64,000 nt of DNA, from NCBI RefSeq assembly GCF_000149955.1, contig NC_030994.1, positions 558,001-622,000 of the forward strand, in the 5' to 3' direction. Within the stretch, counting starts at the first letter, position 1, and each line of letters begins with the position of its first letter. The DNA comes from Fusarium oxysporum f. sp. lycopersici 4287 (taxonomy: Eukaryota; Ascomycota; Sordariomycetes; Hypocreales; Nectriaceae). Below the pieces are notes generated by a model that ran no database searches, was not told where the DNA came from, and saw only the letters and a program-made list of their open reading frames with translations. Positions 1 to 11,632 of the stretch are shown here, piece by piece. The translations under genes were made by a program, and so were the position numbers.

Positions 1-936
1 TGAAATGCGGAGTCAGGTTGATCAACTACTACATCTGTTCAAGTTCAGGCTGAATCTCGTGGCAAAGCTCGATATTGCCACTTGACTCAACCTTTGATAA
101 CACCGAGACCCCAACCTTTCCCTTGACAAGATATTGCCCTTGAAAGATACAGATCTTTCCCACGTGGGCAAATGTTCCTGGCATTTACGATGACAGCGAT
201 CATCTCGATCACGAGCTCTTGGGTCACAAGCTAGTTGCCTGCGGACCATTTGCTCAGAATGGCTATCATTTCCTTCTTCAGGTTTGAATCTTTTCTTTTG
301 CGCTACACTACCTCTCGTCATGGTATATGTCCATATCTCCCACCCTGAAGCACTCAAGACATCCTGTCATAGTAACAGGACGCTATTTCCTTGGATTCCT
401 CTACTTGGGTTGTCCCTAGGGGCCCTACCAAACTATCGGCCAAGGGCTAAGAATCAAACCAGCTGCCACGAGAACTTGATACTCGTCAGCCCCAGATTAG
501 CAAATCATACATCCCAACTGCACGAATCAGATCACATCATGAAAGCATCAAATCATAAAATATCTCCTTGCCCGTACCCCTTTTGCCAAACTCCTTTCAG
601 TACAGTCAACGCCATATCACCTCTCCCTGTTATGGGGATGGCCAATCGTGATAATCTTGCCGCATCATAACCAGGTTTTGTAAGTGTATCTTTCCACTGA
701 ACCACCTCGCCCGGTAATTATCTTTTCGTCGTCGTGTATGTCGCAGTCCTGAGGACATTCATCCAGCTTTGACTCAAGGTCTGGCGTGTCGATGTCTTCC
801 GTTGTCGAGTCGAAGGAATTTCAAAGTCGCAATAGCAAGGCTGTTGTATCCGTGTGGATTTGGGTCTAGCTTGGCTTCTAAACTCAAACCACCACTCTCC
901 GTCGGTGTGTCAGCTATCCACCACATCGAATTACAC
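1..936. other. No supportable gene; left edge of window
   Basis: Only short overlapping open frames on both strands, none with recognisable domains or convincing splice-linked exons. The right end probably holds the 3' UTR of the minus-strand bZIP gene that ends at 937. Confidence 0.5.
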
Positions 937-1937
937 TCAATGTCTCGAATTAACAAGGTTATCCGGCACGTGGTCGTAGATGATTTCTGATTCTATCGAT
1001 CGCGGTATAGAGGTGGCAACTAGATGATGGTTAGTCATGGACTCGTTCTTGAACAAGGTTCGGGCCTACCACTTGAGCTACGACGATGCGTATTGTAAAA
1101 TTCACCAGGTCTATTTTGTGGCGGTACTGGAGGAGGCTGTGTGCGCTGCGCTGCAATACGCTGAACGTATTTCCTTGCCTCGTTGTCAAGCCATTGGTCG
1201 ATGTTGGCATCATTGCAAGATGCGTGCTGCATAAGTTGATTCTTGATGGTGCTCAACTCGTCCACGAGGCCGTTGTACTGTTTGTGCAGGGCATTGTTCT
1301 CACCCTCCAAATCTTTCCGGGTTTCCTCCAATTGACTCATCCACTCCTTCTTCTTTTGACGACATTTGGACGCAGCGATCCTGTTACGTTTAAGGAACTT
1401 GCTGCGTTTGGCCGTCTCATCCAGTCCATCATCTTCGCCCTCATCTTCCTCCTTCAGCGATGGGTCCTTGGATGCTCTTCTTTGGCGCGGCTTGGCGACA
1501 GGTTCCACCGGTGGCTGTTGACGCTGTGTCTTGGTAACTCTGCTGCTGCGCCGAGGTTTGGTGTCGGTGTTGACTGAATCGACAGAAGGGATAGACGATT
1601 TACTCGATTGCCGTGTTGGGCCGCCAGATGTGGGCTCACTGAATGGAGTTTCTGGGGTTGAAGGCGTATCGGTAGGCACTTTTGGACTGTTGTTCAAAGC
1701 TGTTGGTGCCATTGCTGGCACGGAGGGAGGGAAGAAGTGGACGGGGTTGTTCATCGGGTTCCACATGTCAGAGCCTATGAGAAGCTGGTTGTCCATGGGA
1801 TTGCTAACAATCGGGGACACCTGAGCTCCCGTTGTGCAGTTGAGTAATGGATCAATATTGGCATCGTCGGTTGTCAGGGGAAAGTTGTTTTGAAAGCTCT
1901 GGGCTTGGTCGCCAAAGTCCTGGCTTGGTTCGTCCAT
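937..1937 (-). CDS. bZIP transcription factor, ATF/CREB type
   Basis: Predicted nuclear DNA-binding regulator. Residues about 177-198 form a basic region (core NRIAASKCRQKKKEW) followed by a heptad-spaced zipper to about 240. The NxxAAxxCR pattern is typical of the ATF/CREB class, which in filamentous fungi acts in stress and development. The N-terminal half is low-complexity (Ser/Pro/Thr) with a basic KPRR stretch and an acidic patch before the basic region. Read straight through, the frame stops at 1035. I prefer a 50-nt intron at 1020-1069 (donor GTAGGC, branch GACTAAC, acceptor ATCTAG) that joins exon 1070-1937 to exon 937-1019 and gives about 316 aa. It is shorter than typical Atf1 proteins, so I assign no symbol. 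Family call is firm; the C-terminal exon is inferred. Confidence 0.85.
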
Positions 1938-3544
1938 CTTGATCCTGCAAGACAGTTGAGACTGTACTCTGAGGCGTGGGACCTGGGGTTACAGCGGCAC
2001 AACTAGGCCGGTGTGGCTGAGCTGTTTGTCCTGGCTGTCAGAGAAAAGCGCCAGACTATTGAGCCGCGTTTGAGAGAAAGTCGAGATCAAGGAGCTCGTT
2101 CGATGGGAATTGAGCGTTCAGCTCCGGAGATCGGGAGATCTGAAGCGGGCACAGAGAGGGGGTGCTTAGCCGGATTGGTTGAGATGGGGGTGTAGATGTT
2201 CTGGAACATCTGAGACCAGTGGTGGCCAGGAAAGGAACGGTCCAGGGGAAGATGAAAGAAGAACCTATATTCAGGAACACGATGTTGAAGGGAATGGGTA
2301 ACAAAAGAGATGGTCGTGTTAAAATAAAGATGTAGCTGCTCCCTGCTGTTGGAAAGTTGTAGGAGCCAGGGCGAATAGGAAAATCAGGCAGGCGCTCAAC
2401 GGAGAAACCAATCCGGTGGTGCAATGTAGTGCAGCACAGCTCAGTGCCTGAGTACTCCAGTACAGCCTAGCTGACTTCACCGAGGAATGGTAGTTTACCA
2501 CCGATCGATAATAGAATAAGTCGATTTCGAGGCTTAAATCCCAAGTAGAAACTAAATGGAACGGCCGGGTACAGCGTCTCGGTAAGTAGCAGGGTAGGGG
2601 AGGTGCTCCGACTAAATTCTGGACGCTGGGGCGAATCGCCTCGTCTGCTCCTGTTCTCTGCTTCCGGGGTCGTTGGATCCAATAGTGTGTTTCGGCTTCG
2701 CCTATGCGGCTATGAGATCTAGACACTGGGCAACTTGACCTTTTGGGTAAAGTCAAACATCTATCAGGAACAAGGAGATGCCGAGGTTGACAAACTTGTC
2801 AGAAATATCGATGATTGTGAGATGGGAAAGTCAGAAGTTGTAGCTGCAATAGCAGTCCAGCAGTCGTACCAAAGCTAGATGAAGGGATTCGGACATTATA
2901 TTACACCAACAACGGATGCGACCACTATCAACAATGTCTTGCGTCACTTATTCCCCGTGCAGTGTGTATCAGTGGATCCGGTTGCAGTTTATGGCAAGAC
3001 GTAGCTGGTTTTGCATGTATCCAGCAACTGGGGTTGGGAGTATATATAAGAAGATTGGTGGGTGAAGATAGGAAGCGAGGTGTACAATGGTTTGACAACG
3101 CTATGTCCGGACCAAGTCCGTTGACTTCAATTCGCAATGCAAAGCCAATCCTCAGTGAGCCAGTGTGCGCAAGGGTGTTGAATTCTTGCTGGATAAGGTA
3201 CTGAAAACCTTGAGATACCAGAGCCGTTGAGGTTATAAGTGATCCGGAATGTCTTCCTGACCCACCATCTTCTGGTCTGTACGAATCATAACCATAGGAA
3301 GCAATATCAGTTATGGCATTGGAGGTGAGGGAAAAGTCCCTTCTGTGCTAAAAACGTCATCCCGTTCGGAACCTTGAGCCAAAGGCGGTAGGATAGGCCT
3401 AGCATAAGCGGTAGAGATGCTTGGACTCTAAATCCTCCATTTCCCCAATCACAAACTGCGAAGCAATGGTACTTCGATGTTCAAGTGGCCCCTTGGCGGA
3501 GATACTATCTTCAATTTTGGGATGGGTGAGTGTAAACCAATCAT

Positions 3545-3573
3545 GGTGCAACGGACTCCAGGTCCGTTGCACC
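3545..3573. repeat. 12-bp perfect inverted repeat, 5-nt loop
   Basis: GGTGCAACGGAC at 3545-3556 is the exact reverse complement of GTCCGTTGCACC at 3562-3573, separated by TCCAG. It could form a strong hairpin or be a dyad binding site. No flanking target-site duplication or transposase was seen. Confidence 0.8.
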
Positions 3574-4677
3574 CAACAACCAATCAATGGTGGCTAACCT
3601 TGTCCATCAAGGCCACACTTGGCGAGACAGTGCAAAACGGACTGTACACATGGATGCTATCAATCGAAGCGAAGCGAGCGAGACTATTGCAGTATCCATC
3701 TATCATGTCAACCGTGGACTGAAGCTTCGATATCATAGGGACGGTCATTATCAAGTCAGAGCTTAATCCCCTGACAGCTTTGAGCACCCTTTGGGAAAAC
3801 ATTTGAAGATCATGATGAGCCTCGTTCATGTCTTTTGGTTATGAGTTGATTCTTGCAATGAAGTACACAGTCATTCCTGACGCACACAGGGTTCTTCCAG
3901 TGATGGTTTAGTCAAGGCGACAATCCATCGCATCCAAGACTCATGGTTGTGACAGGAGATATCTTGAACTGATCGACAAATGTGATCAGGATTTTGACAC
4001 CCACACAGAGTAAGGATCGACCTCGGATGCGTGGCCTTTGCTGCAAGCTGATGAATTTCAACATACGGGGAATGCCGTATAACTCAGTGCCTGCAGGGGT
4101 CATGAACTCCTGGATACATGATGGACTTCTTTGTCTTGGTCTCCGACTTTATCAGCCTTCGCATCATACCGTGTCTGCCGTGGCATTGAGCCGAACACCA
4201 AGTCACAGTCTAGAAGAACTGATAAACTGTGCGTCCTCCACTGCCTACTTTTCCAACTTTTCCAATTCCTTAGCAGCTTCTTGGTGAATGGCGGCTCAGC
4301 TCATCATTTCCGGAGCTTTTACTCCGACATGTAGGCTTTGAAAGATTCAAGGAGCGGGGTTGTCTTGGGCGAATAATAAAGTTATGTGCTGCCCAAGGCT
4401 ATGTGTTTCGCACTGTAGGCCTGTAGGGGCTTTCTTGACTTGACCAGCGGGTTTATCGTGGGAATGTGGTTGATCGGAGGAATCGGGCAAGGGTCCGAAT
4501 AGGCGTATAAACAGTGGGGCTCTTCATATCAATTCTGAAGACGAAGGGATTGACTGATGCAATTTTGAAGATGGATTGACAGGCATGAGATGATGAGCAC
4601 GTTTCATCGATGGATTCAGATGATGGAAAATGAAGGCATTCTAATTATGATGTCTGTGATGGAGTGAGCATGATCAT

Positions 4678-4721
4678 CACGTGACAAAAAGCCACGTGAC
4701 TACGCGTCAAGCTCAACGCGC
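4678..4721 (+). promoter_or_regulatory. RFA3 upstream sites: two CACGTG and one ACGCGT
   Basis: CACGTG occurs at 4678-4683 and 4693-4698, and ACGCGT at 4702-4707, with a second CGCG core (AACGCGC) at 4715-4721, all about 175-220 bp upstream of the RFA3 start. ACGCGT is the MluI cell-cycle box bound by MBF in yeasts and drives G1/S expression of replication genes, which fits RFA3. CACGTG is a bHLH E-box. Function here is inferred from motif and context. Confidence 0.55.
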
Positions 4722-4895
4722 TTCCCCTCCGCATTTATCGCCAACAGCTTCACATGCGTTTCATCGTCCAACCTCTCTCACCAACATCGCTTGCTTACCT
4801 GTCAACCAAGCATCTGAGACCTAAACCCTGTCTACTCGCTTATCTCTTCCACTTCCTTATCTCTCTAGCTTGATCGCGAACGAAAACCAAACACC

Positions 4896-5447
4896 ATGTC
4901 CGAGCAACTTTCAACCCCGCGCATCACTGCTGCCTATCTTGACAACTTTGTTGGCAAAGTCGTCATGCTCGTGGGAAAGGTCACGCAGCTGCGAGGTGAA
5001 CAGGCTACTCTTGACTCTGAGGGCACTGTCACCGTCTTGTTGAACAGGGTAAGTTGACATCAAATCTGGTGTCAGTGTCACGACATGAGAATGCACTGCA
5101 ACCTTGAGCTGACGACCTTCACAGGATGCCCATCTCACAAATGGCAACGCTGTGCAAGTCATTGGAAAAGTCAATCCGGACCTGTCGATCAAGGTTTTGA
5201 CATCCCGGGATTTGGGGACTGGTGTGGGTAAGTCAAGAAGCTCGTCTTTCTGTCGTCATTATAGCGTACCGACGCTGCAACATCATGCAAAATGCAAATT
5301 TGTTCCCCAATATGTTCGGCAGTTAAAAAGCATGATTCAGTTCACTGTGCTATTTCCGGATGACAGCTAATATGTGTAGATTTCGGGTTATACAGCTCGG
5401 TTGTGCAGGCGACACACAAGCATCCATCCATCTTTGCAGGCAATTGA
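4896..5447 (+). CDS. RFA3: Replication protein A small subunit (RPA14/Rfa3)
   Basis: Third subunit of the heterotrimeric single-strand DNA-binding complex RPA, acting in replication, repair and recombination. Three exons: 4896-5048, 5125-5227 and 5380-5447, giving 107 aa, the usual Rfa3 length. Introns start GTAAGT in both cases and end CACAG and TGTAG. The product is a single OB fold: an N-terminal strand region (FVGKVVMLVGKVTQLRG), a middle GKVNPDLSIKVL segment and a C-terminal helix reading SSVVQATHKHPSIF, all recognisable Rfa3 features. No single long open frame covers it, so it is easy to miss. The next same-strand gene starts only 60 bp past the stop. A G1/S-type promoter site lies upstream. 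Confidence 0.92.
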
Positions 5448-5507
5448 CGGGGTCAACCAGACCATGGCCCTTACCAGTCCTCACAGGCATACACCCCGCG
5501 TGTGGCT

Positions 5508-6320
5508 ATGGTCTGGACCTCGCCTACCAAGGCCGGCGCTATCACTTCTCCCCCTCGACAACGACAAGCTTATTCCACCGACCAAGATGGAAAACCAGTC
5601 GCGACCCCTGATTCAGCCTCGACTGGAACTATCAGATCTTCAAGATCCTTACACAGTGCTGCACAGAGACTGCAGCGTCATGCGCATTCGATACATGGCC
5701 AGACGAGACCTACCACCGCAATGTCTTTCACAACATCCAGTTCCGATATGATTCTTGGCCGTGACATTCAGTCAAGATCCTCTACTCTGCTCTATCCGTC
5801 TGGGCCTTCTCACATCTCACAGACTCCAACTTCTTCTCTAGGTGCACTCCTACCATCGCCACCAGAAGATACAGTCTCTCGCACTTATTCCGTAGAAATG
5901 TCTCGGCGTACTTCCGTTAGTACGCAACCCAACCAACGATATTCAAACTCGCAGACCTATGATCAAGAGAGCACCCAAGAATCCTACATACCATCAGCTC
6001 AGCCTTATACGCCCCTCGCTTATTCTCCGCCGTCGATGTCTTCCGCGAGTCTGCTCCCGTCTCCGCCGATGACACAAGAAGATCAATACCTCTCACAGGG
6101 GCCTCTCATGTCCCCCGCATTTTCAACGTCCTCCCGCCGCTACTCGGGGGCAGACCGCCGTCCCGCTGGCGTGACCAACAGGAACTCTGAACCAGAGGAC
6201 CCTGAAGAATCTGCCCTATTCGATTCCGTTCTAGAGGGAATCGGGCGTGTTCATGTGTCGATGAACCGAGATGACGCAGGCAGATGGCGAATCAAGCGAG
6301 AATCTGACGAGAGACCATAG
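5508..6320 (+). CDS. Unrecognised Ser/Pro/Thr-rich protein, 270 aa
   Basis: Single-exon frame from ATG 5508; a GTG six bases earlier is not a likely start. I do not recognise a family. The sequence is mostly disordered and rich in Ser, Pro, Thr, Gln and Tyr, with repeated LLPSPP motifs (about residues 113 and 186). A more ordered C-terminal segment contains a FDSVLEGIGRVHVSM-like stretch and a charged RWRIKRESDERP end. Repeated SP/TP sites suggest proline-directed phosphorylation. It begins 60 bp after the RFA3 stop on the same strand, too close for an ordinary separate promoter, so its promoter or 5' UTR must overlap RFA3. A start at the later methionine of MSFTTSSSD is possible. Confidence 0.6.
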   Translation: MVWTSPTKAGAITSPPRQRQAYSTDQDGKPVATPDSASTGTIRSSRSLHSAAQRLQRHAHSIHGQTRPTTAMSFTTSSSDMILGRDIQSRSSTLLYPSGPSHISQTPTSSLGALLPSPPEDTVSRTYSVEMSRRTSVSTQPNQRYSNSQTYDQESTQESYIPSAQPYTPLAYSPPSMSSASLLPSPPMTQEDQYLSQGPLMSPAFSTSSRRYSGADRRPAGVTNRNSEPEDPEESALFDSVLEGIGRVHVSMNRDDAGRWRIKRESDERP

Positions 6321-6903
6321 CATGTTTTTTCGTCATTCCTCCGCAGCCATACACCTCGCAAAAGTATATACAGGCATCCTCGTTCGTATCGTCATCCCAT
6401 TGATGTCAGATAGAAGATCCCTGTGCCAGGGACAAGTCACAAAGTTGGAGCTAAAAGCGGGATCGACATTGCCCAATCAGCTGTCCAATGGTCTCGGCAC
6501 ATGAATATCGAAATGCCGTATTTAGCACAGTGTCTGTTAAAAATGCATACGAGAGAGATCGAGATTTCAAAATCCCATTTACCTGATCTGCAGTGGCACA
6601 GGACTTTAGCATGAAATATTCCTCAAGTGATAGATTTACCGGGTCAAAAGCTCCTGTGAAACAGGATTTCGTCGTCACAGGTGTTCCTCATACAGCATGA
6701 CATTCACAATCAAATGTTTACCCAATGCAGTTGTTCGGACAAGTCCGTTAATTCTGATACACAGACACCCTTGCCACAAATGTTCTAATTTGATACATCC
6801 AAAAGGTACAGTTAAGTTTGCCACCAGGGTCCTTTCAAGATCGAGACCCTTGCACAGCCTGACATCTCTCCTAGGCGCACGTCTATTTGCCACACCGTCA
6901 CCA
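6321..6903. other. Convergent intergenic region
   Basis: Lies between the stop of the 5508 gene and the stop of the RhoGAP gene; presumably both 3' UTRs. Holds a short dyad CGGACAAGTCCG near 6737 and nothing else I can support. Confidence 0.45.
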
Positions 6904-9900
6904 TCATGTTCTAGAACTCAATTTTTCATCTTCTCTTTGACCCTGAGCCTCATCGAGCTGTAGCAACTCCTGTGCCGCCATCCAGACCTCGGCTGTACTC
7001 GGGCTGATATCCCGCTTTGGTCTTTCTGGGCCTGTATTCTGGATTTCGTCGAGTCCAAAGGATGGTTTGTCTGGAGGACCATCGGTCAAGCCATGGAGAC
7101 AACGGCGTATCCGAGCTTTGACGACACCAGCATCTTCTGTTCTCCCTGAACTATCACTCTCGTAACCCATTGCATTCTCTAAGAATGTGTTTTCTTTTTG
7201 TCCATCCGCACCCTCATCCAAATACTTTGCTGTAAGGTCTGTATCGGCATATCTCGTGTCGACACCCACAGCCTCTCGTATCCCTTTGAGTCGTGCCGTG
7301 AATCGTTCAAACACTTTGATTCTTCGTTCTGCACTCTCTGCCCTTTCCCTCCACGTTTGTGCCTCCCTTTTGGCTTCTCGTAGTTGCTGACTCAGTGTTC
7401 CAACATCTGCATCTCCTTGTACCTCGAGTTGCCTTCTCAAATGAACTGCTTCTTCTGTCTTGAGGTCCAGCTGCCGTTGGAGACTTCGAATCTGCGCATG
7501 AAGTGTAGTTGTACTGCCGGGACGTTGAAAAGGAGTTGAAATATTGTGAGGAACTGACGGATCCGTCCCGTACTGCGTATTCGATGCTGATGATGCTGGT
7601 CTGATAAGGTTAAGGTGTTGAGCGATAGGAGGCTGTTCAGGATAAGGCATCATGGTTCCCAGACTTCGTGGATTCTCTAATGATCCCTCTTTACCCCTGG
7701 ATCCTGGGACTGGCTTCCTCCTAGGGATCGTTTGTCGTTGAGCTAACATTTCCGGTTGCTCATGGGAGCTTGGCTTTTGCCCTTTATCAGCTTGTTGAAG
7801 CTCGACTGCCCTCATTGCTGCCTCCTCTCTGAGCGAGGCTCGCAAGTTCTGGTCAAGAGCCTCATCTCTAACAGTGTTTATTGCTGACGGTCGAGAACGC
7901 CGGTCCTGGCTTGAAGTCGAAACATTCCGTTTGTGTCCCAAAGTTGAAACGGATCTTGTCGACCGGATACTCTTCGTCGGTGACTCTTGTGAAAATTGCA
8001 ATATGAGATCTTGAGTTTTGCTCGCACTCCTGGGTTTTGTTGATGTCTCGGTTGAATGAGCGGTTTCAAACTTGGCAGCCATAGCTCTGACGCCTCCTCG
8101 GTTGTCTGTTGGTGTCAAGCTTGGACGTGTCAATGCCCTTGGTTTTCTCTTTGGGACAGAGAACCAGGGAGAGGATGTAGTCTGCTGCTTTTCAGTCTTT
8201 GGTGTTTCAGCAGGCAAAGACACAACTCGAGAGTGTCGTCGTTCAGGGGTTTCAGTGCCAATGCCCTTGGCTTGCTTTTGTGTCTCATTGTATTCAAGTC
8301 TCTGCAAAGCCTGCGCTTCATCCAGCTCCCCATGTACACCAGAAGAGACTTTCTATGTCCCGACCTGGCTTTTTGGGGAGGCCAGCCCCATGGAATTGCT
8401 GTCTCCTGCAATACTTGCTGGTACCTGCATTGGTGAATAAAATTGTCTTGGTGTTGTTGAGGCAGAGTTGGCTTCTTGTAAAGCCTGTGTTCGTGTTGAT
8501 TTGTCCCCGTGAACAGTGTACTCGCTGTCCTCTTCTAGTCTATGGATTGGGAAGTGTAAAACCTTGGGAGTGTTGGCAAAAGTTGACATCTGCGAGTTCT
8601 GATCAACATTTGTAGAGGCTGAACTTTTGCGCTGGTCCATCGAATCCAACTCTCTGAGTTCCTCGAAATGTGCTTTTAGTGCAGCTTCAAGGGCCTCCTT
8701 CTCGGATGAAAATTCCAGGCTGGTTGAGACTGGCCTGTCCATGGAGGTATCTGATGACCTGGCAGGTTTTGTCCATTCGACAGCAAGTGACCGTCGATGC
8801 GGCCTCAGGGCTTTTTCTTTTCTAGGATCTTTCTTCCTAATGGCACCCTTTCGTTCAATTGAAGGGGTCTCCATTGTTGAGACTCTTGAAGTGCCCTGGC
8901 TTGTAGGTTCCTCGGCACTGGTTTGTTGAATAGGGGTTGTCTTTGTTCCTCTTTTTGAGGACGTCCGAGGTGGCACATCGTCTTGAGACAGCTGAGAACC
9001 ATCTCGATGCATCGGTCCTCTAGTCCTTGTAGGTGGGGTGGGTGTTGGAGCGATATTCACACTCTCGCTTTGCGGTGTATGCTTTGCCGGCGCATCCTTG
9101 CTGTCTTCCAAATGAACTGCACCTGTCGGCTTCTGCAAATTGTGCGGCGTTTGAACATAGCTACTGCCTTCCCCTGCTTGTGTTGATCTCTGGCTCTTAT
9201 CCTCGTCGTGCACACTCTCTTCCACAGTTGGGCTTAAGCAACCAATGTTGGGTCTGGCTGCAAGTCTCTTTGAGGCTGAACTCCCACGACTGCGCGACCG
9301 CTGTTTAGGTATGCCCAGGGTAGGTGTAGGCGGTTCTGGGCTGTCTTCTCGTGGGATCTGATCTCCCACCTCACTTCCTCGCCATTCCCGATCCCAACCT
9401 TGTGGTTTCCTGATAACAAAACCATTCTCGTTGGCATCGTCTTGGGGACTCGTTGATCGTGGGGGAGGTCGATTCATGCCGAGCGATTTCATTTGTCGGA
9501 CCACATCTCTCCAATTGACTATAAGCATTTCTGCGATGGTATTGGCGATGAGAATTTTGTCCATTGTTGGAGACACTCCAAGTTCGTTGCCGAGTGTCTT
9601 TCTTCCATTCCGATCTTGTCGTGACCTTGGAGATCTCAATGGAAGCACCAGCAACCCTGCCTTTGGGGCGGCTAGCTTCATAGAATAGAGTTCAAGCAAG
9701 TCGCCTATGAGGAGAGGTCCGAAGACGATGCCGAGTGCATTGTAGCCCATGAGGTCTCCTGTGGGTAGTGATCGACCTTCTTCATCTTCTCTGGGGGTGA
9801 TTTCTGCCACTCTTCCAATCAGACTCAAAAGTCCAAAGACAGCGCATATGAGCTCCCTCCGAAATTGAGATTGAACCGTTGCGATAGCCAAGGCGATGAG

Positions 9901-10875
9901 TCGGGCCCGAACCTTGGTTTGTTTGGTGCGAGGGAACTCTGGATCACCCTGTAGCTGCGAATGGATTGCGACCAGAGCGTCAAAGAGTGCCAAAGAACCA
10001 AGTATCCCACCGGGTATTACCGAAAGGAGGCGCTTGAAAGTCGACGCCACATCATGGACAGAAGCCTGCACATGCATCGGCAGGTTTGCGCATCGCACAG
10101 TGTTTGTTATGTCGATATTGTCGGTACAGCAGTAGTAATCGAACAGCATGTTGACTACTCTGATTGACCCCGGTATACGGAAGATCCCTCGAGTAGTGAC
10201 ATTCTGAGCGATGTGATGCGCAGTAGCTCGAATGCAAGTTGGAAGTATTAGGGCAGAGGGTGTGTGTTCAGGTGGGAGGTAGAGCATGCTCTTGCCACAT
10301 ATTCTTACCATCGACTGCAGATCGAGTATCTTGGGGTCTCGACGATGTATCAAGTTGTGGGCGAAATCGGAGACACTTCGCTTATGACGTGGTCCTTGGC
10401 GAGCTGGTTGTGTATCTGCTGTAGGATGATTGGAAGAGGACCGTAGGATTCGATAAAGCCATCCTTGCTTGCGAGGACTACCAAGTCCGTTTCCCTGGGT
10501 TGTCAGTGATTGTTCAAGTACACACCATCGACAACCTACAGTATGCCTAAAGTCAAAGTCGTCAATCACCAATATTCGCACTCCATTCTAAATCGTCAGC
10601 TTGGTCTCTACTTCTTTCAAGGCCCTCACCTTTTTTGCTAGGCGGTTGTATTCCTGAACAAAGGCGGCTCGATCGTCCAATTCGTCGGTATCACTTAGGA
10701 TGTTATGATCGCCACTACTCGTCCATGTTCTGCTTGTATGTACAGGTCTTTGGTCTGTTATATGCCGTATCGTAGCCTGAAGAGACAAGCTACTTCTGGA
10801 CGGTAACAGTCGATGAGGACCAGTCTCTGGCGCAGAGTAATGGCCCAGAGGTGCTGGGTGATAATGCTGATCCAT
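6904..10875 (-). CDS. RhoGAP-domain protein with in-frame TAG
   Basis: Predicted GTPase-activating protein for Rho-family GTPases, acting in polarity and the actin cytoskeleton. The start is ATG at 10875. Two clear introns remove in-frame stops: 10588-10629 (GTGAGG, branch CTGAC, TTTAG) and 10495-10539 (GTAGGT, branch CTGAC, CCCAG). The RhoGAP domain spans about residues 165-360; TTRGIFRIPGS carries the likely arginine finger (about R204). A long Ser/Arg-rich tail follows. At 8353-8355 a TAG interrupts the frame, after about 811 codons. The same frame then stays open for 482 codons to 6904, including a heptad coiled-coil region (LQRQLDLKTEEAVHLRRQLE). Possible explanations are a weak in-frame intron (a 72-nt GTACCA...CATAG or a 54-nt GTCGGG...GCAG, neither with a good branch site), a nonsense mutation, a sequencing error or readthrough. 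Family call is firm; the C-terminal structure is unresolved. Confidence 0.85.
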
Positions 10876-11632
10876 CGGCAAAAGCCTTTCGGTAAGTAGA
10901 TGTGATTAATGCTGAGATTCTGTCATTCGTCGAATAAGATATCATATCAAAAGGCAGTCAAAAAGTAGAGTGTGATGGTGTTCGATCAAAATTCTCACGT
11001 GTCACAACAGATTCGTGGATGTTGAAACAGTGGAAACTTCATTGCGAAAGGACGGAAGGATCTGACCACGATCAAGTCAAAGTGGAAGGAACGCAGACGA
11101 AGTGAAGTGGGAAGTTTTCAATGATGCCAGCGATTGCAAGTGACAGGCAGAGAGAAGAGCAGGGCAAAACAAGTGGCACAAAGACAAAGAACAAGTACAA
11201 ATGTGTTTGTGCACAGAAACTGGATATGAATAGCATCAAAAAAGTAACCAAAGTGGGAAATGGTTGATAAATACTGAAATAGGATAGATAACACCAATGT
11301 CGTCAGAGTGCAGCATCAAGTTTGACCGTCATCCGCGTGTCGTATCGAATGAGACCTGACCAATCCCACCCAAATATTCACAGCCACTCGGTTCCCGAAG
11401 CCGCAAAGCCTCTATTGCTGTACTGTAACGCTGACACTACCAAAGTCATCATTCAGAGACAGCTGTACTGTATCATGCATGCAGGCCTGTCAACGGTCTA
11501 TAGCGAAAGGTTGTATGCACATAACCTTCCGTCAATTCCCCTTGCGCCTGTTCTATGCCTGCCTCCATCCGGCGCCTCTCTGAGAGCTCCCTTATTCATA
11601 GCGGCATGCAATCATTATAACCTCATCAATAC
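10876..11632. other. RhoGAP promoter and SNF4 3' flank
   Basis: Both flanking genes read leftward. The strand is strongly purine-rich around 11040-11200, that is, a pyrimidine tract on the coding strand upstream of the RhoGAP start, common in fungal promoters. No gene seen. Confidence 0.45.

Larger units (their letters stand above)
1938..4895. other. Intergenic block, promoters of bZIP and RFA3
   Basis: About 3 kb between two divergent genes. The part next to 1938 is likely the bZIP 5' leader and promoter. No open frame longer than about 145 codons and none with a recognisable domain. Contains the 12-bp inverted repeat at 3545-3573 and the RFA3 upstream sites near 4680-4720. A non-coding transcript cannot be excluded. 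Confidence 0.5.

Noticed and set aside
2319..2756. 145-codon minus-strand frame upstream of the bZIP gene
   Set aside because: No domain and no splice join to the bZIP exon; likely leader sequence or chance.
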